64,000 nt of DNA from Gracilibacillus suaedae (GTDB lineage: Bacteria > Bacillota > Bacilli > Bacillales > Amphibacillaceae). Under the pieces are notes generated by a model, which saw only the letters and a program-made list of their open reading frames with translations, ran no database searches and had not been told where the DNA came from. The stretch lies in NCBI RefSeq assembly GCF_017599345.1, contig NZ_JAGFVL010000051.1, positions 1-64,000 of the forward strand. Reading direction: 5' to 3'. Position numbers and translations under genes: made by a program. Positions 44,078 through 52,921 of the stretch are shown piece by piece. How positions within the stretch are numbered: position 1 is the first letter of the stretch; each line of letters starts with the position of its first letter.

Positions 44078-44677
44078 TTATCCATGAATTTTACTTGCTA
44101 CTTCAACGACACGTTTTGCCTGATGTTTAACTGCATCTTGAACATTTTCAACCATGGAGCCGTCTTCCTGGCTTTGGGTAACACTTGTTCCATAAGGGTT
44201 ACCGCCAGCGGCAAAAATGGAATCATTAGAATACCCTGGAGGAACGATGATAGCACCCCAATGCATCATAGATGTATAAAGGCTTAACACAGTTGCTTCC
44301 TGTCCACCATGGGGATTAGAAGCTGAAGTCATGGCACTTACTACTTTGTTTACAGTCTTACCTGATGCCCATAGACCACCTTGTGTGTCAATAAATTGTT
44401 TCATTTGGGAAGCAACATTTCCAAAACGTGTTGGCGTGCTAAAGATAATGGCATCTGCCCATTCTAAGTCTTCAGTTGTTGCAACAGGAACATCTTTTGT
44501 TTCTTCCACGTGCTTTTGCCAGCCTGGATTCTGAGCAATCGCTTCTTTTGGTGCTGTTTCAGCAACTCGTACCACTCTTACTTCTGCTCCTGATTCTTTT
44601 ACCGCGTCTGCTGCCCAGTTTGCTAATTGATAGTTTATACCTGTAGAACTATAATAAACTACTGCCACTTTTACCAT
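44078..44677 (-). CDS. wrbA: NAD(P)H:quinone oxidoreductase WrbA
   Basis: A 199-residue flavodoxin-like FMN enzyme reducing quinones by two electrons, protecting against redox cycling. FMN site YYSSTGINYQLA at the N-terminus, then IIFSTPTRFGNVASQMKQFID and SAMTSASNPHGGQEAT. Two MhqR-like inverted repeats sit upstream, matching the role in quinone stress. Monocistronic. Confidence 0.92.
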   Translation of the reverse strand: MVKVAVVYYSSTGINYQLANWAADAVKESGAEVRVVRVAETAPKEAIAQNPGWQKHVEETKDVPVATTEDLEWADAIIFSTPTRFGNVASQMKQFIDTQGGLWASGKTVNKVVSAMTSASNPHGGQEATVLSLYTSMMHWGAIIVPPGYSNDSIFAAGGNPYGTSVTQSQEDGSMVENVQDAVKHQAKRVVEVASKIHG

Positions 44678-44744
44678 ATAGATAAAACTCCTTTTCTTGT
44701 TAGATATTATTTGGTTTGCCCAATTTGATAAAATGTATACTTTT

Positions 44745-44800
44745 ATCTCGAAGATGAGATGCTTTTAATTTATCACACAATTATCTCAGTTTCAAGATAA
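44745..44800. promoter_or_regulatory. Two MhqR-like operators upstream of wrbA
   Basis: ATCTCGAAGATGAGAT (44745-44760) has perfect ATCTC/GAGAT arms and resembles the MhqR operator TATCTCGAATTCGAGATA of B. subtilis. TTATCTCAGTTTCAAGATAA (44781-44800) is a second, less perfect copy 36 bp away. A quinone-sensing MarR-type repressor is predicted; none is encoded beside it. Confidence 0.6.
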
Positions 44801-44805
44801 ATAAA

Positions 44806-44835
44806 CTAAAAAAACATGGAGCGACTCTCCATGTT
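44806..44835 (-). terminator. Terminator of the DUF3221/DUF4362 lipoprotein gene
   Basis: AACATGGAG and CTCCATGTT form the stem; seven T follow on the minus strand. It overlaps the stop region of the gene. Confidence 0.85.
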
Positions 44836-45812
44836 TAATCAAATGTTAACCCTGCCTCAACCAAAGTATTGTAGCGAATCACATTTCCTGCTTCCTGATA
44901 ATCAAAATGAATGATTGCTTGCTTACCATATAAAATAATTTCCCCTTCTGGTGCCATCATGGTCATCGCCATTACAGATTGTGGTGTACCTTCACGTATT
45001 TTTGTTATAATCTCTTTTTTTTCGGATTCGTCAGTTGTATCCAATACAACCTCCTCACCTACGATTACCTCAACACGGTGATAGATGTCCTCAGGAACTA
45101 TCATATCTGCAAAGGGCAGATTTGCTATAACTAATCCTCCAGTGTCATTATCGCAACCTGTTAGTTCGAACATAATGTTTTGATCCTCTGTTAAGTAATA
45201 TTCTAATTGTTGACAGGATACTTCGCTTATTGTTTCTACTTCAACAAAGTTATCTTGAGTTGCATCTTCTTTTACGATATACTCTCCATTCTGAAAAATA
45301 TAATGATCAAACACCGAGCCACCTTCAGCAGTAATGTTTACTCCTCGCATGATGGCTTCTTCATTGTTTTCTGTTTTTTGTATAAATTGTTCTAAAGTGA
45401 CTAAGTTTACCGTTTCATCAGGTGCTATGACCATATCATGTTCTTCATCAACGATCCGTTTTATTGCAACTGCACTACTTTGTCCTGGATAGGATTCTGC
45501 AACTGCACCATGGGTGACTTGAATTTTTTCGCCTCTCATAAGTGAGTCAGCCATGCTATCTTCTATATTGTCGAGGCTGAAACTAATTGCATCCCCTGCC
45601 TCTTCCTGCTGTTCTGGATGGAACTCAGATATGGATGGATCCAATCGATTCTCGACAACTAATACACGATTATCTCCTATGTTAGCGACATAACCTTCCA
45701 TCACATTTTGCACATCATTATTTTGATCCGCTTGCATTTTATTCCCGTTATCCAAATTTGTACCACAAGCAGTTACGAATAATATCGCTATAAGACCGAG
45801 TACATATTTCAA
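44835..45812 (-). CDS. Lipoprotein with DUF3221 and DUF4362 domains
   Basis: A 325-residue lipoprotein (lipobox VTAC) of unknown function. A DUF3221-type domain (EGYVANIGDNRVLVVENR to GAVAESYPGQSSAVAIKRI, about 35-120) is followed by a DUF4362-type domain (LEQFIQKTENNEEAIMRGVN to FELTGC, about 135-215) and a further 100 residues without a match I recognise. Two cysteines in DUF4362 could pair. TTG eight bases after GGGAGG is used as start. Confidence 0.72.
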   Translation of the reverse strand: MKYVLGLIAILFVTACGTNLDNGNKMQADQNNDVQNVMEGYVANIGDNRVLVVENRLDPSISEFHPEQQEEAGDAISFSLDNIEDSMADSLMRGEKIQVTHGAVAESYPGQSSAVAIKRIVDEEHDMVIAPDETVNLVTLEQFIQKTENNEEAIMRGVNITAEGGSVFDHYIFQNGEYIVKEDATQDNFVEVETISEVSCQQLEYYLTEDQNIMFELTGCDNDTGGLVIANLPFADMIVPEDIYHRVEVIVGEEVVLDTTDESEKKEIITKIREGTPQSVMAMTMMAPEGEIILYGKQAIIHFDYQEAGNVIRYNTLVEAGLTFD

Positions 45813-45868
45813 TACAATCGCCTCCCTTTTTCTATTAGTCGTCATCCTTTGGAAAAGGTTACATCAAA

Positions 45869-45900
45869 AAAAGAATGGACAATCAAACGTCCATTCTTTT
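45869..45900. terminator. Terminator of the ars operon
   Basis: A 12-bp perfect stem, AAAAGAATGGAC and complement, with an 8-nt loop and T-runs both ways, overlapping the arsC stop. Confidence 0.88.
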
Positions 45901-46318
45901 ATTCTCCTGTTTCAGCGAAATGTTTTACCCGTTCCCCAATCTCATCACGTACTCGACGGAAAACTTCCCACTTCTCTTCGTCTGTTCCTTCTGCTTTGGC
46001 TGGGTCATCAAATCCCCAATGTTCATTGCGGATACCAAATGGGATAACCGGGCACTTATCACGTGCATCGCCACATAACGTTACAACCATATTCGAATTT
46101 CGCAGTATTTCCAAATCAATTTTGTCAGATGTTTGTTTAGAAATATCTATACCTACTTCATTCATCGCTTTGACAGCGTTTGGATTTAAACCATGTGTTT
46201 CAATTCCAGCACTGTAAACATTCCAGTAATCACCTAAATATTGTTTCCCCCATCCTTCTGCCATTTGACTGCGGCAAGAGTTACCTGTACATAAAAAATA
46301 AATAGTTTTTTTCGCCAT
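45899..46318 (-). CDS. arsC: Thioredoxin-coupled arsenate reductase
   Basis: A 139-residue low-molecular-weight phosphatase-fold arsenate reductase. The P-loop is [15 protein letters not shown] with nucleophile Cys10, and the shuttle cysteines are in [11 protein letters not shown] (about 82 and 89). It reduces arsenate to arsenite for export by ArsB. Last gene of arsRBC. Confidence 0.95.
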   Translation of the reverse strand: MAKKTIYFLCTGNSCRSQMAEGWGKQYLGDYWNVYSAGIETHGLNPNAVKAMNEVGIDISKQTSDKIDLEILRNSNMVVTLCGDARDKCPVIPFGIRNEHWGFDDPAKAEGTDEEKWEVFRRVRDEIGERVKHFAETGE

Positions 46319-46336
46319 TTTAGATTCCTCCTATAG

Positions 46337-47632
46337 TTAAAATAATAATAGTGTCAGATATAGACCCACTAATGTAATAAATAAAATGGGTATCGTAAGA
46401 ATAATTCCTGTCTTAAAATAAGTACCCCATGAGATTTTCACACCTTTTTGGGATAGAACATGTAACCATAACAGTGTTGCTAACGAACCGATCGGAGTGA
46501 TTTTTGGACCTAAGTCAGAACCTATTACATTCGCATAGACCAGCGCTTCGCGTACAACTCCAGATGTATTTGTTTCGGCAATTGCCAGTGCATCAATCAT
46601 GACGGTAGGCATATTATTCATCACGGAAGATAAAATTGCTGCTATAAATCCCATGGCAACAGTAGCACTGAACAGACCTTGATCTGCACTCCATTGAATA
46701 AGTCCTGCCAAAACATCAGTAAGTCCGGCGTTACGAAGACCATAGACAACCACATACATCCCGATCGAGAAAAAGACAATTTCCCATGGTGCTACTTTGA
46801 CTACTGCTGTTGTGTTAACAGCAGAGCTGTTTCGTGCCATCATTAAGAAAAAGATTGCAATAATACCAGCAATAATTGAAACTGGTACAGCAATAAATTC
46901 ACTGACAAAATAGCCAACTAATAATATTGCAAGGACATACCATGACAGATGGAACATTTTAATATCTTTTAATGCTTCAGCTGGCTGTTTTAAATGATCG
47001 ATCTGATAGTTTTTCGGAATATTTTTTCTAAAGTATAAATACAATACCGTAATCGTAGCAATGATCGAAAATATATTGGGAATGACCATTCTCGATGCGT
47101 ATTCGACAAAACCTATTTCGAAAAAATCTGCTGAAACAATGTTCACTAAGTTACTAACAATCAATGGCAATGAGGTGGTATCAGCAATAAAACCGCTCGC
47201 CATGATGAAAGGAAAGACCATTTTCTCTTTAAATTGCAAATTACGAACCATAGCCAGAACGATTGGTGTTAAGATCAAAGCTGCTCCATCATTTGCGAAA
47301 AAGGCTGCTACTAAGGCACCTAGTAAACTGACATAAATAAACATTTTAATACCATGACCTTTTGCGAGACGGGCCATATGTAAGGCAGCCCACTCAAAAA
47401 AGCCGATTTCATCTAAGATTAACGAAATAATGATAATTGCCACAAATGCTAATGTTGCATTCCAGACGATTCCAGTTACTTCTAAGACATCCTGAAATCC
47501 GACGACGCCAACAAGCAGTGCCACTATTGCACCGCCGATTGCCGACCAACCAATCGATAAATTTTTAGGCTGCCAGATCACAAGTACTAATGTCACTAAA
47601 AAAATAAGAATAGCTAAAATTACGTCAAACAA
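46337..47632 (-). CDS. arsB: Arsenite efflux protein ArsB
   Basis: A 431-residue, about 12-segment arsenite/H+ antiporter of the ArsB/NhaD group: [20 protein letters not shown] near residue 110 and [15 protein letters not shown] near 335. TTG start eight bases behind AGGGGG. Between arsR and arsC; no ArsA or ACR3 present. Confidence 0.92.
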   Translation of the reverse strand: MFDVILAILIFLVTLVLVIWQPKNLSIGWSAIGGAIVALLVGVVGFQDVLEVTGIVWNATLAFVAIIIISLILDEIGFFEWAALHMARLAKGHGIKMFIYVSLLGALVAAFFANDGAALILTPIVLAMVRNLQFKEKMVFPFIMASGFIADTTSLPLIVSNLVNIVSADFFEIGFVEYASRMVIPNIFSIIATITVLYLYFRKNIPKNYQIDHLKQPAEALKDIKMFHLSWYVLAILLVGYFVSEFIAVPVSIIAGIIAIFFLMMARNSSAVNTTAVVKVAPWEIVFFSIGMYVVVYGLRNAGLTDVLAGLIQWSADQGLFSATVAMGFIAAILSSVMNNMPTVMIDALAIAETNTSGVVREALVYANVIGSDLGPKITPIGSLATLLWLHVLSQKGVKISWGTYFKTGIILTIPILFITLVGLYLTLLLF

Positions 47633-47647
47633 AGTATTGTCCCCCTA

Positions 47648-47995
47648 CTAACAACAAGTAATCCTTGCTCCGTTTTTCTCTAATTCTATTAACTTTTCTT
47701 CCTGACTAGGTAATTGCTCTAAAATAGACTTCATGAATACGAACCATTCACTTTCATGATTTAGAGAATAAAATACCCATTGCCCTTTCCGTTCTTCCTT
47801 GATTAAGCCTACATCTCGTAATTTACGCAAATGCTGACTGATTGATGGTTGACTCATTTGAAAAATTTCAACAAATTCGCAAACACAACAAGTCTGGTTT
47901 TCGATTAATTTCATCATGGTAAGCCTTGTTTTATCACCTAACACCTTAAAAATTGGTGCGGCTTTTTCAATTTGAAATTCCGTTTTGGTCGTCAT
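47648..47995 (-). CDS. arsR: ArsR/SmtB-family repressor
   Basis: A 115-residue winged-helix repressor. As(III) would bind at cysteines in ENQTCCVCEFVE on helix alpha-3, in front of the recognition helix SQPSISQHLRKL. A terminal Cys pair (TCC) may add to metal binding. It controls the arsRBC operon that it heads. Confidence 0.93.
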   Translation of the reverse strand: MTTKTEFQIEKAAPIFKVLGDKTRLTMMKLIENQTCCVCEFVEIFQMSQPSISQHLRKLRDVGLIKEERKGQWVFYSLNHESEWFVFMKSILEQLPSQEEKLIELEKNGARITCC

Positions 47996-48019
47996 TCTTA
48001 TGCCCCCTTCACATTTGTA

Positions 48020-48045
48020 TATAAATATATAACAATATACTTATA
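48020..48045. promoter_or_regulatory. ArsR operator candidate
   Basis: TATAAGTATAT and ATATATTTATA form an 11-4-11 inverted repeat with one mismatch, 25 bp upstream of the arsR start. It is AT-rich, so chance is not excluded. Confidence 0.5.
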
Positions 48046-48074
48046 TGCGCAATGCGTAAATCTCACATTTACAA

Positions 48075-48110
48075 AAAATTAATAAAGGAAGAGGCTATTC
48101 TGCCTCTTCC
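48075..48110 (-). terminator. Terminator of reductase cluster 2
   Basis: GGAAGAGGC pairs with GCCTCTTCC over a 6-nt loop, followed on the minus strand by TTTATTAATTTTTT; it overlaps the stop codon of the last gene. Confidence 0.85.
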
Positions 48111-48640
48111 CCCAATCCTCTAAAAAAAACAATATACAATAAATTAAGCAATAATACCAGCACACTGGACAGGTACACTGCCCCAACTATGTGTTGCTCG
48201 TTAATCAAGTAATTATTACAAATTTGCACAGGTGTTCCGAGATACAGCCATGCCAATAAACCGAACATGGATAAAAAATTGATATAAAGAAAACTCTTGA
48301 ATATCCCCCCTATTTTTCGCCAACTATTCTTCCATAAAAATCCAAGCAGTGGAAGTGATGCAAACTTCCAAATTTCTAGTTCTATCTCTGTTAAAGCATC
48401 ATCCAATGACCGCGGTAGCATCCAGAAAATTAAAACCCCCACTGCAAGTAACATGCCAGCTACACCATTATCATTCCATTTTTCTAGAAAACGCCAATTA
48501 CGATTGCCATGTAATAAAACACCCACTAAAATGAGCAAAGGTAATTGAAGAAACATATGCAGTACCATTACCGATTCAAGACTTTCTCTAATAACAGGGG
48601 CTAGTAAGAGAATAAAAAATAAGATGGCCAGTTTCATCAT
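48095..48640 (-). CDS. Uncharacterised membrane protein linked to heme-copper cluster 2
   Basis: A 181-residue paralogue of the last gene of cluster 1, sharing LESVM-x2-HM-x2-Q-LPL, PRSLDDAL, KFASLP, SWRKI and QICNNYLI, with about five membrane segments. It is coupled to the SCO gene by an ATGA overlap, exactly as in cluster 1. The conserved pairing suggests an assembly partner of SCO and the CuA/CuB enzyme, possibly CtaG-like. Function unproven. Confidence 0.75.
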   Translation of the reverse strand: MMKLAILFFILLLAPVIRESLESVMVLHMFLQLPLLILVGVLLHGNRNWRFLEKWNDNGVAGMLLAVGVLIFWMLPRSLDDALTEIELEIWKFASLPLLGFLWKNSWRKIGGIFKSFLYINFLSMFGLLAWLYLGTPVQICNNYLINEQHIVGAVYLSSVLVLLLNLLYIVFFRGLGEEAE

Positions 48641-49263
48641 ATCTCCCTCTCTAACCTTCCAACGACATATTCTGAAGCAGCTTTAATATCAGTATAATCT
48701 AGAACATTCTCTAAATATCCATCCTTATTAACAAAGTAAAAAGCAGAATTGTGGGAAAAGCCATCGTACTTATCCGGGATAACAATCACCCCAAAAGCGT
48801 CTAATAAAGATTCTAGCTGCAGCTGATCTGGAATCCTTGCCATTCGCCATGTTTCTCCATCACTATGAAAGTATTGTCTGTAGTTTTCTAATGTTTCTGG
48901 ATCATCTCGTTCTGGATCAAAACTTATCGTTAGAAAGATGAGCTCTTCCCCAATATAAGATGGGGGAATGCTTTGATATACCTCGGCAAAATTTCTTTCT
49001 AATTCTGGGCAAACTGTCGTACAAGCTGTATAAACAAAGGTTATAAACACATTTTTCCCACGAAACGCCTCCATCGTATACGTTCGTTCTTTGCTATCTT
49101 CCAATATCACCTCAGGAAACTTCGGTTTCGTCTCTATCAAATTGTTCTTTCGAGCTGTTTCTGCTGTAAAAGCAGTAAATCCATCTGTTCCAATAAACCA
49201 CATCCAAACAACTAAAATAATCGATACAATAATAGCTATTCTATTACACCATTTTTTCGTCAT
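48637..49263 (-). CDS. SCO-family copper chaperone (cluster 2)
   Basis: A 208-residue SCO protein with one N-terminal helix, CxxxC in TACTTVCPELE and the copper-ligand His in FSHNSAFYFVN. It is a clear paralogue of the cluster 1 SCO (shared GTDGFTAFTAE/GTDGFQAFTTE and DGETWRMARI). Predicted to load copper on subunit II. Confidence 0.9.
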   Translation of the reverse strand: MTKKWCNRIAIIVSIILVVWMWFIGTDGFTAFTAETARKNNLIETKPKFPEVILEDSKERTYTMEAFRGKNVFITFVYTACTTVCPELERNFAEVYQSIPPSYIGEELIFLTISFDPERDDPETLENYRQYFHSDGETWRMARIPDQLQLESLLDAFGVIVIPDKYDGFSHNSAFYFVNKDGYLENVLDYTDIKAASEYVVGRLEREI

Positions 49264-49278
49264 ATTGATCGTTCCTTT

Positions 49279-50694
49279 TTACGTTTCGTTGCATACATAG
49301 CGAACAAAATGAACGATAAATAAAGTAGTAGCAATTACTAGAAACACACCGGCGATTCCTCCAAATAAGGCCGGCCCCATCCATTCAGGAGTATGTGTTG
49401 CCCAACGTCTAGGTGTACTTAATGCACCTGAAACTAAAAATTGAACACTAACAGCAGCCATTGTTACGATATAACTAAAAAAGGCAATCCAGTCTAATTT
49501 CGTTATTTTTAGACCACCATCTACTTTTGCTAAATAATACATAAAGGCAAAAATCATCACAACTGCACCAAGCCCCATATACATATGGAAATGTCCCGGT
49601 ACCCATTTGGTATTATGCATAACATGGTTCACAACAATCGTCGCATCTATGATTGCAGGAACGACTCCAACTGTCCAGCCAAACATGGATAAAAAGGCTA
49701 ACCCGGATGACATATCCCACTTAATTCCTGATTTATATACAATCATCAGCGTACCATAAGCGGTGACAATTAATACCGGTAATCCATTTGCATAAGAGAA
49801 CACCTGTCCAATTATTAACATCCATTTGGGCATCACGGAATCCATTAACATGTGGTGTGTATAAATCATTAACGTGAATATGGTTGACATGGACCATGCA
49901 ATTAGAAAGACTTTATTCGCTTTCCATGATCTATTTGTATATTTAGCTAACAGTTCATAGACGACAATAACACTCATATAAATAATCGAATTAGCAAAAA
50001 CATGACCAAATGCATACGTTAAATTTTTTGCTAACAGTGGATCAAAGGTAAATGCTGGATTAATGGTATGAATGATGTTCATCATAATCACAGTTGCTCC
50101 GGCAATCAATGCTGTTACATTAACGATCGTTACCATTGTACCAGCAATAATCGCAGGTTCTGGTGCATCTTTTTCAGCCTTTTTACCGGCAATCACATCC
50201 CAGCCTAAACCTTTTGCAAGACTGCCTTTCTTCCTAATGATTGCCCGGCCAGTATCAATGAATAATAGTAAAAAGCCAATACCAATAATCAACATACCAA
50301 ATAGATACAACAATGCACCAATTATTCCCCATGCTTTGGCAGATAAGGTTGGTAGTGGATACAAAAACGTCCAGGCACTTGCATAATCAAAGGAGAAAAC
50401 ACCAATAATGACAAGCACTAGTCCGATTAAAAATAATATCAAGTTAGCCTTAAAAATTCTCTTTGATAATGTTACATGTTGACTTAAAAAATACCACATC
50501 ACAGCAGATGCTGCTAATGCAGCCGCACCTATCATTCCTGTCCCATGAATGGTCATGAATTGATAAAATGTCGGCGGACTAAGAGATAAACCACCACCTT
50601 GAGCAAGTAACATTAAAATACCAAATACCATCATCAATAAAATCACTATTCCGCCAATGACTAAATAATTTTTAATTAATCGGTTATGGACCAT
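49279..50694 (-). CDS. Heme-copper reductase subunit I (cluster 2), Asn at the active-site Tyr position
   Basis: A 471-residue, about 12-segment catalytic subunit, shorter than and only distantly similar to that of cluster 1. The six ligand His are in TIHGTG, FGHVFA, THHML and GHFHM. Four residues after the first CuB His stands Asn (HVFAN) where O2 reductases have Tyr and classical NO reductases Glu. Automatic tools will probably call it a cbb3- or ba3-type oxidase; the active site argues for an NO reductase-like member of the B-type lineage. ATG behind AGAAGGAG. Confidence 0.85.
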   Translation of the reverse strand: MVHNRLIKNYLVIGGIVILLMMVFGILMLLAQGGGLSLSPPTFYQFMTIHGTGMIGAAALAASAVMWYFLSQHVTLSKRIFKANLILFLIGLVLVIIGVFSFDYASAWTFLYPLPTLSAKAWGIIGALLYLFGMLIIGIGFLLLFIDTGRAIIRKKGSLAKGLGWDVIAGKKAEKDAPEPAIIAGTMVTIVNVTALIAGATVIMMNIIHTINPAFTFDPLLAKNLTYAFGHVFANSIIYMSVIVVYELLAKYTNRSWKANKVFLIAWSMSTIFTLMIYTHHMLMDSVMPKWMLIIGQVFSYANGLPVLIVTAYGTLMIVYKSGIKWDMSSGLAFLSMFGWTVGVVPAIIDATIVVNHVMHNTKWVPGHFHMYMGLGAVVMIFAFMYYLAKVDGGLKITKLDWIAFFSYIVTMAAVSVQFLVSGALSTPRRWATHTPEWMGPALFGGIAGVFLVIATTLFIVHFVRYVCNET

Positions 50695-50710
50695 CTAAAA
50701 CACTCCTTCT

Positions 50711-51235
50711 CTAATTCGTTACCGTAATTTGATAAGTCATCGCATGATGTGCAAGACCGCAATATTCCAAACATAACACTTCATACGTACCAGGTTCGGT
50801 AAACGTCAAATAGACAACATTGGTATATTCTGGCATTGCTTGTGTTTGCGCAATTATGTTCATTTCCTCATCGTATAGTCCGAACCCGTGGTTAACATCT
50901 TGACTTGTCACATGAAATTCTATAGCCTCTCCTACTTTAAATTCTGATTGACTTAACTCCCAACCAAATTGCAACGCTTCCACATCAACAATTGTTGGGT
51001 CTTCACCCTTTCCGTAAACTGGCTGATCATAAGGAAGTTCTCTCAGTGTGTAAATCGTGATGATGAGCATAAATACCACCAGAGTAACACCATAAAATGT
51101 CCTTGCTTTGTACCATTTCTTTTTAATCGGTTCATAATCTCTTTTTTCAGTCGATTTCATAGCTACACACAAAAAAATAAAAGTAATCAATAACATAAAA
51201 ACAAGACTTGTTATCCACGCAACTGTTTGAACCAT
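50711..51235 (-). CDS. Heme-copper reductase subunit II with CuA centre (cluster 2)
   Basis: A 174-residue subunit with two N-terminal membrane helices (about 5-25 and 47-65) and an external cupredoxin domain. CuA ligands: His in SQDVNHGFGLYD and the loop CLEYCGLAHHAM. It differs from cluster 1 subunit II in having two anchors, so no separate IIA protein is needed and none is seen. The ATG seven bases behind AGGAGG is chosen over an upstream in-frame start. Confidence 0.9.
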   Translation of the reverse strand: MVQTVAWITSLVFMLLITFIFLCVAMKSTEKRDYEPIKKKWYKARTFYGVTLVVFMLIITIYTLRELPYDQPVYGKGEDPTIVDVEALQFGWELSQSEFKVGEAIEFHVTSQDVNHGFGLYDEEMNIIAQTQAMPEYTNVVYLTFTEPGTYEVLCLEYCGLAHHAMTYQITVTN

Positions 51236-51268
51236 CCTACTACCTCCTAAAATCAATATCTATGTCAC

Positions 51269-51311
51269 AATGTATGACAATTTATTTATGTTACGTGTGA
51301 TACAGATCACG
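51269..51311 (-). promoter_or_regulatory. Fnr-type promoter of reductase cluster 2
   Basis: TGTGA-TACAGA-TCACG (51296-51311) is an Fnr-type box, extended by flanking ACG/CGT symmetry. TACATT at 51274-51269 on the minus strand has four of six -10 bases and sits at the spacing of a box centred at -41.5. The remaining 130 bp up to the next terminator are AT-rich and show nothing else. Confidence 0.63.
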
Positions 51312-51454
51312 TTAAAGGCTTTTTTATTGACAAAAAACAAAACTTTTAATATATTTAAATATTAAACTTTTATTTATGTAAAATAAAATAAATGAGTAGT
51401 ATCAGGGGTATTTTTAATACAATAAATTACAGTTCTTCTCCCTTCTCATAACAA

Positions 51455-51487
51455 TAAAAAACACGGAGTGTCACTCCGTGTTTTTAT
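51455..51487. terminator. Terminator of the zinc-binding lipoprotein gene
   Basis: AAAAACACGGAG pairs perfectly with its complement across TGTCA; T-runs occur both ways. Confidence 0.88.
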
Positions 51488-51546
51488 TTAATAGTATAAA
51501 ATTTGGGTATATGTCTAGCTTCGATCGCCCAGAAACTAGGTACTCT

Positions 51547-52626
51547 TTAATAATCTACTGCTTCTGTTAATACGTCTAGATTCCGTTCCATTAAGCTAAA
51601 ATATGTTTCGCCATTTTCAATATCTTCATCAGTCAAAATGGATAAGTTATGCAATTGTAATGATTCGACGTTTGTTTCTGCTTGAATCACTTCTGCTACT
51701 TTTGGTTCTATATTTTGTTCAAATAATAAGTATTGGATATTATTATTCTCTACGCGATCCAAAATTCCTTCCAACTGTTTCTGAGAAGGTTCCTCAGATG
51801 GCGACACCCCTGATATTGCAATTTGTTCAATACCATAGCTCTGTTCCCAATAGCCATAAGCTGCATGTGTAACAAGAATTTCATTATTTGGGGCAGACTC
51901 TAATTGTTGATGAAATTCATCATCTAAAGCAATCAATCCTTCTTCAAGGTCACGAAAATTTGCTTCAAAAGTTTCCTCTTGTTTTGGATTTAATTCGATT
52001 AGTCCATCTTTAATATTGCGTGCTAATTCTATGGCACGAATAGGGTCTAGCCAAAGGTGTGGATCCTCATCACCATGGTCATGATCATGTGCCTCATCCT
52101 CTTCGTGCGCATCTTCTTCCTCATGCTCTTGTTCTTCTTCGTGACTATGATCGTCTTCTTCATGTACATGCTCTTCTTCATGACTATGTTCGTCTTCTTC
52201 ATGTGCATGCTCTTCTTCATGACTATGTTCCTCAGCTTCATTACCGTGAACATGCTCAACTAGTGAAACTCCTTTAGCTGCTTCTAACATTAATACATCT
52301 TCACCAACAAGTGCTTCTTCTATTTGTTCTGCATATGCTTCTAGATTAGCTCCGTTATATAAAAACATATCCCCTTCTGCGATATCTACCATCATTTTAG
52401 AAGTAGGTTCAAAGTTATGTGGATCAGATCCAGGTGGTAAAATCGTTTCTACTTCCACAAACTCCCCACCAATTTCTTCTGTAAAATAGGCTAATGAATA
52501 CAAGGTTGAATAAATTTGTAGTGTATCGTTCTCTGACTCTTGTTGGTTTGCTTGGGAATTTTCCTCAGCATTACAACCTAGTAATAGAAATAATATAGAT
52601 AAAATGACTATACTCATCTTTTTCAT
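51547..52626 (-). CDS. His-rich zinc-binding lipoprotein (ZnuA/AdcA-like)
   Basis: A 359-residue metal-binding lipoprotein (lipobox LLGC) of the cluster A-I ABC family. Zn ligands: His in PPGSDPHNFEPT, His in DPHLWLDP, His in VTHAAYGYW and a C-terminal Glu/Asp. Between the first two lies a loop of about 75 residues made of HSHEEEHAHEEDE-type repeats, which buffers Zn. No znuB or znuC gene is nearby, so it must use a transporter encoded elsewhere. ATG behind GGGGG. A Zur-like box covers its promoter. Confidence 0.9.
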   Translation of the reverse strand: MKKMSIVILSILFLLLGCNAEENSQANQQESENDTLQIYSTLYSLAYFTEEIGGEFVEVETILPPGSDPHNFEPTSKMMVDIAEGDMFLYNGANLEAYAEQIEEALVGEDVLMLEAAKGVSLVEHVHGNEAEEHSHEEEHAHEEDEHSHEEEHVHEEDDHSHEEEQEHEEEDAHEEDEAHDHDHGDEDPHLWLDPIRAIELARNIKDGLIELNPKQEETFEANFRDLEEGLIALDDEFHQQLESAPNNEILVTHAAYGYWEQSYGIEQIAISGVSPSEEPSQKQLEGILDRVENNNIQYLLFEQNIEPKVAEVIQAETNVESLQLHNLSILTDEDIENGETYFSLMERNLDVLTEAVDY

Positions 52627-52715
52627 TAAAAAATATCCCCCTTCATTCTTACGTATAAAAATATAAATACAATTAATCACACAAAAACAAACCGTAATCG
52701 ATACGGTTTAATAGT

Positions 52716-52763
52716 ATTATAGATGATTAGCTTTATAATGTAAATAATAATTGTTACGATTTG
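52716..52763 (-). promoter_or_regulatory. Promoter with Zur-like box upstream of the zinc-binding protein
   Basis: On the minus strand TTTACA (52744-52739), 17 bp, TATAAT (52721-52716). The sequence at 52741-52763 (ending GTTACGATTTG on the plus strand) matches about 18 positions of the Bacillus Zur consensus built on the half-site TTACGATTTA and touches the -35 element. Repression in Zn-replete cells is predicted. A further AAACCGTA/TACGGTTT hairpin (52689-52710) begins the leader. The rest of the divergent gap is unremarkable. Confidence 0.65.
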
Positions 52764-52921
52764 ATTTGTTTTTAGCTCCATTATTAACACATAATAAATA
52801 AAAACAGTTTTATCAACCTAAGATGAAGCGCAGTTGTTAAATGTCATACATTGTTCATTGATTATTCCTGTTCATAGTCGTATAGTAATATTAAATAAAA
52901 ATGTATCTACGGAGGATCATA

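Noticed and set aside
52047-52277. Met/Lys-rich and Leu/His-rich frames opposite the zinc-binding protein gene
   Set aside because: Shadows of the His/Glu codon repeats in other frames.
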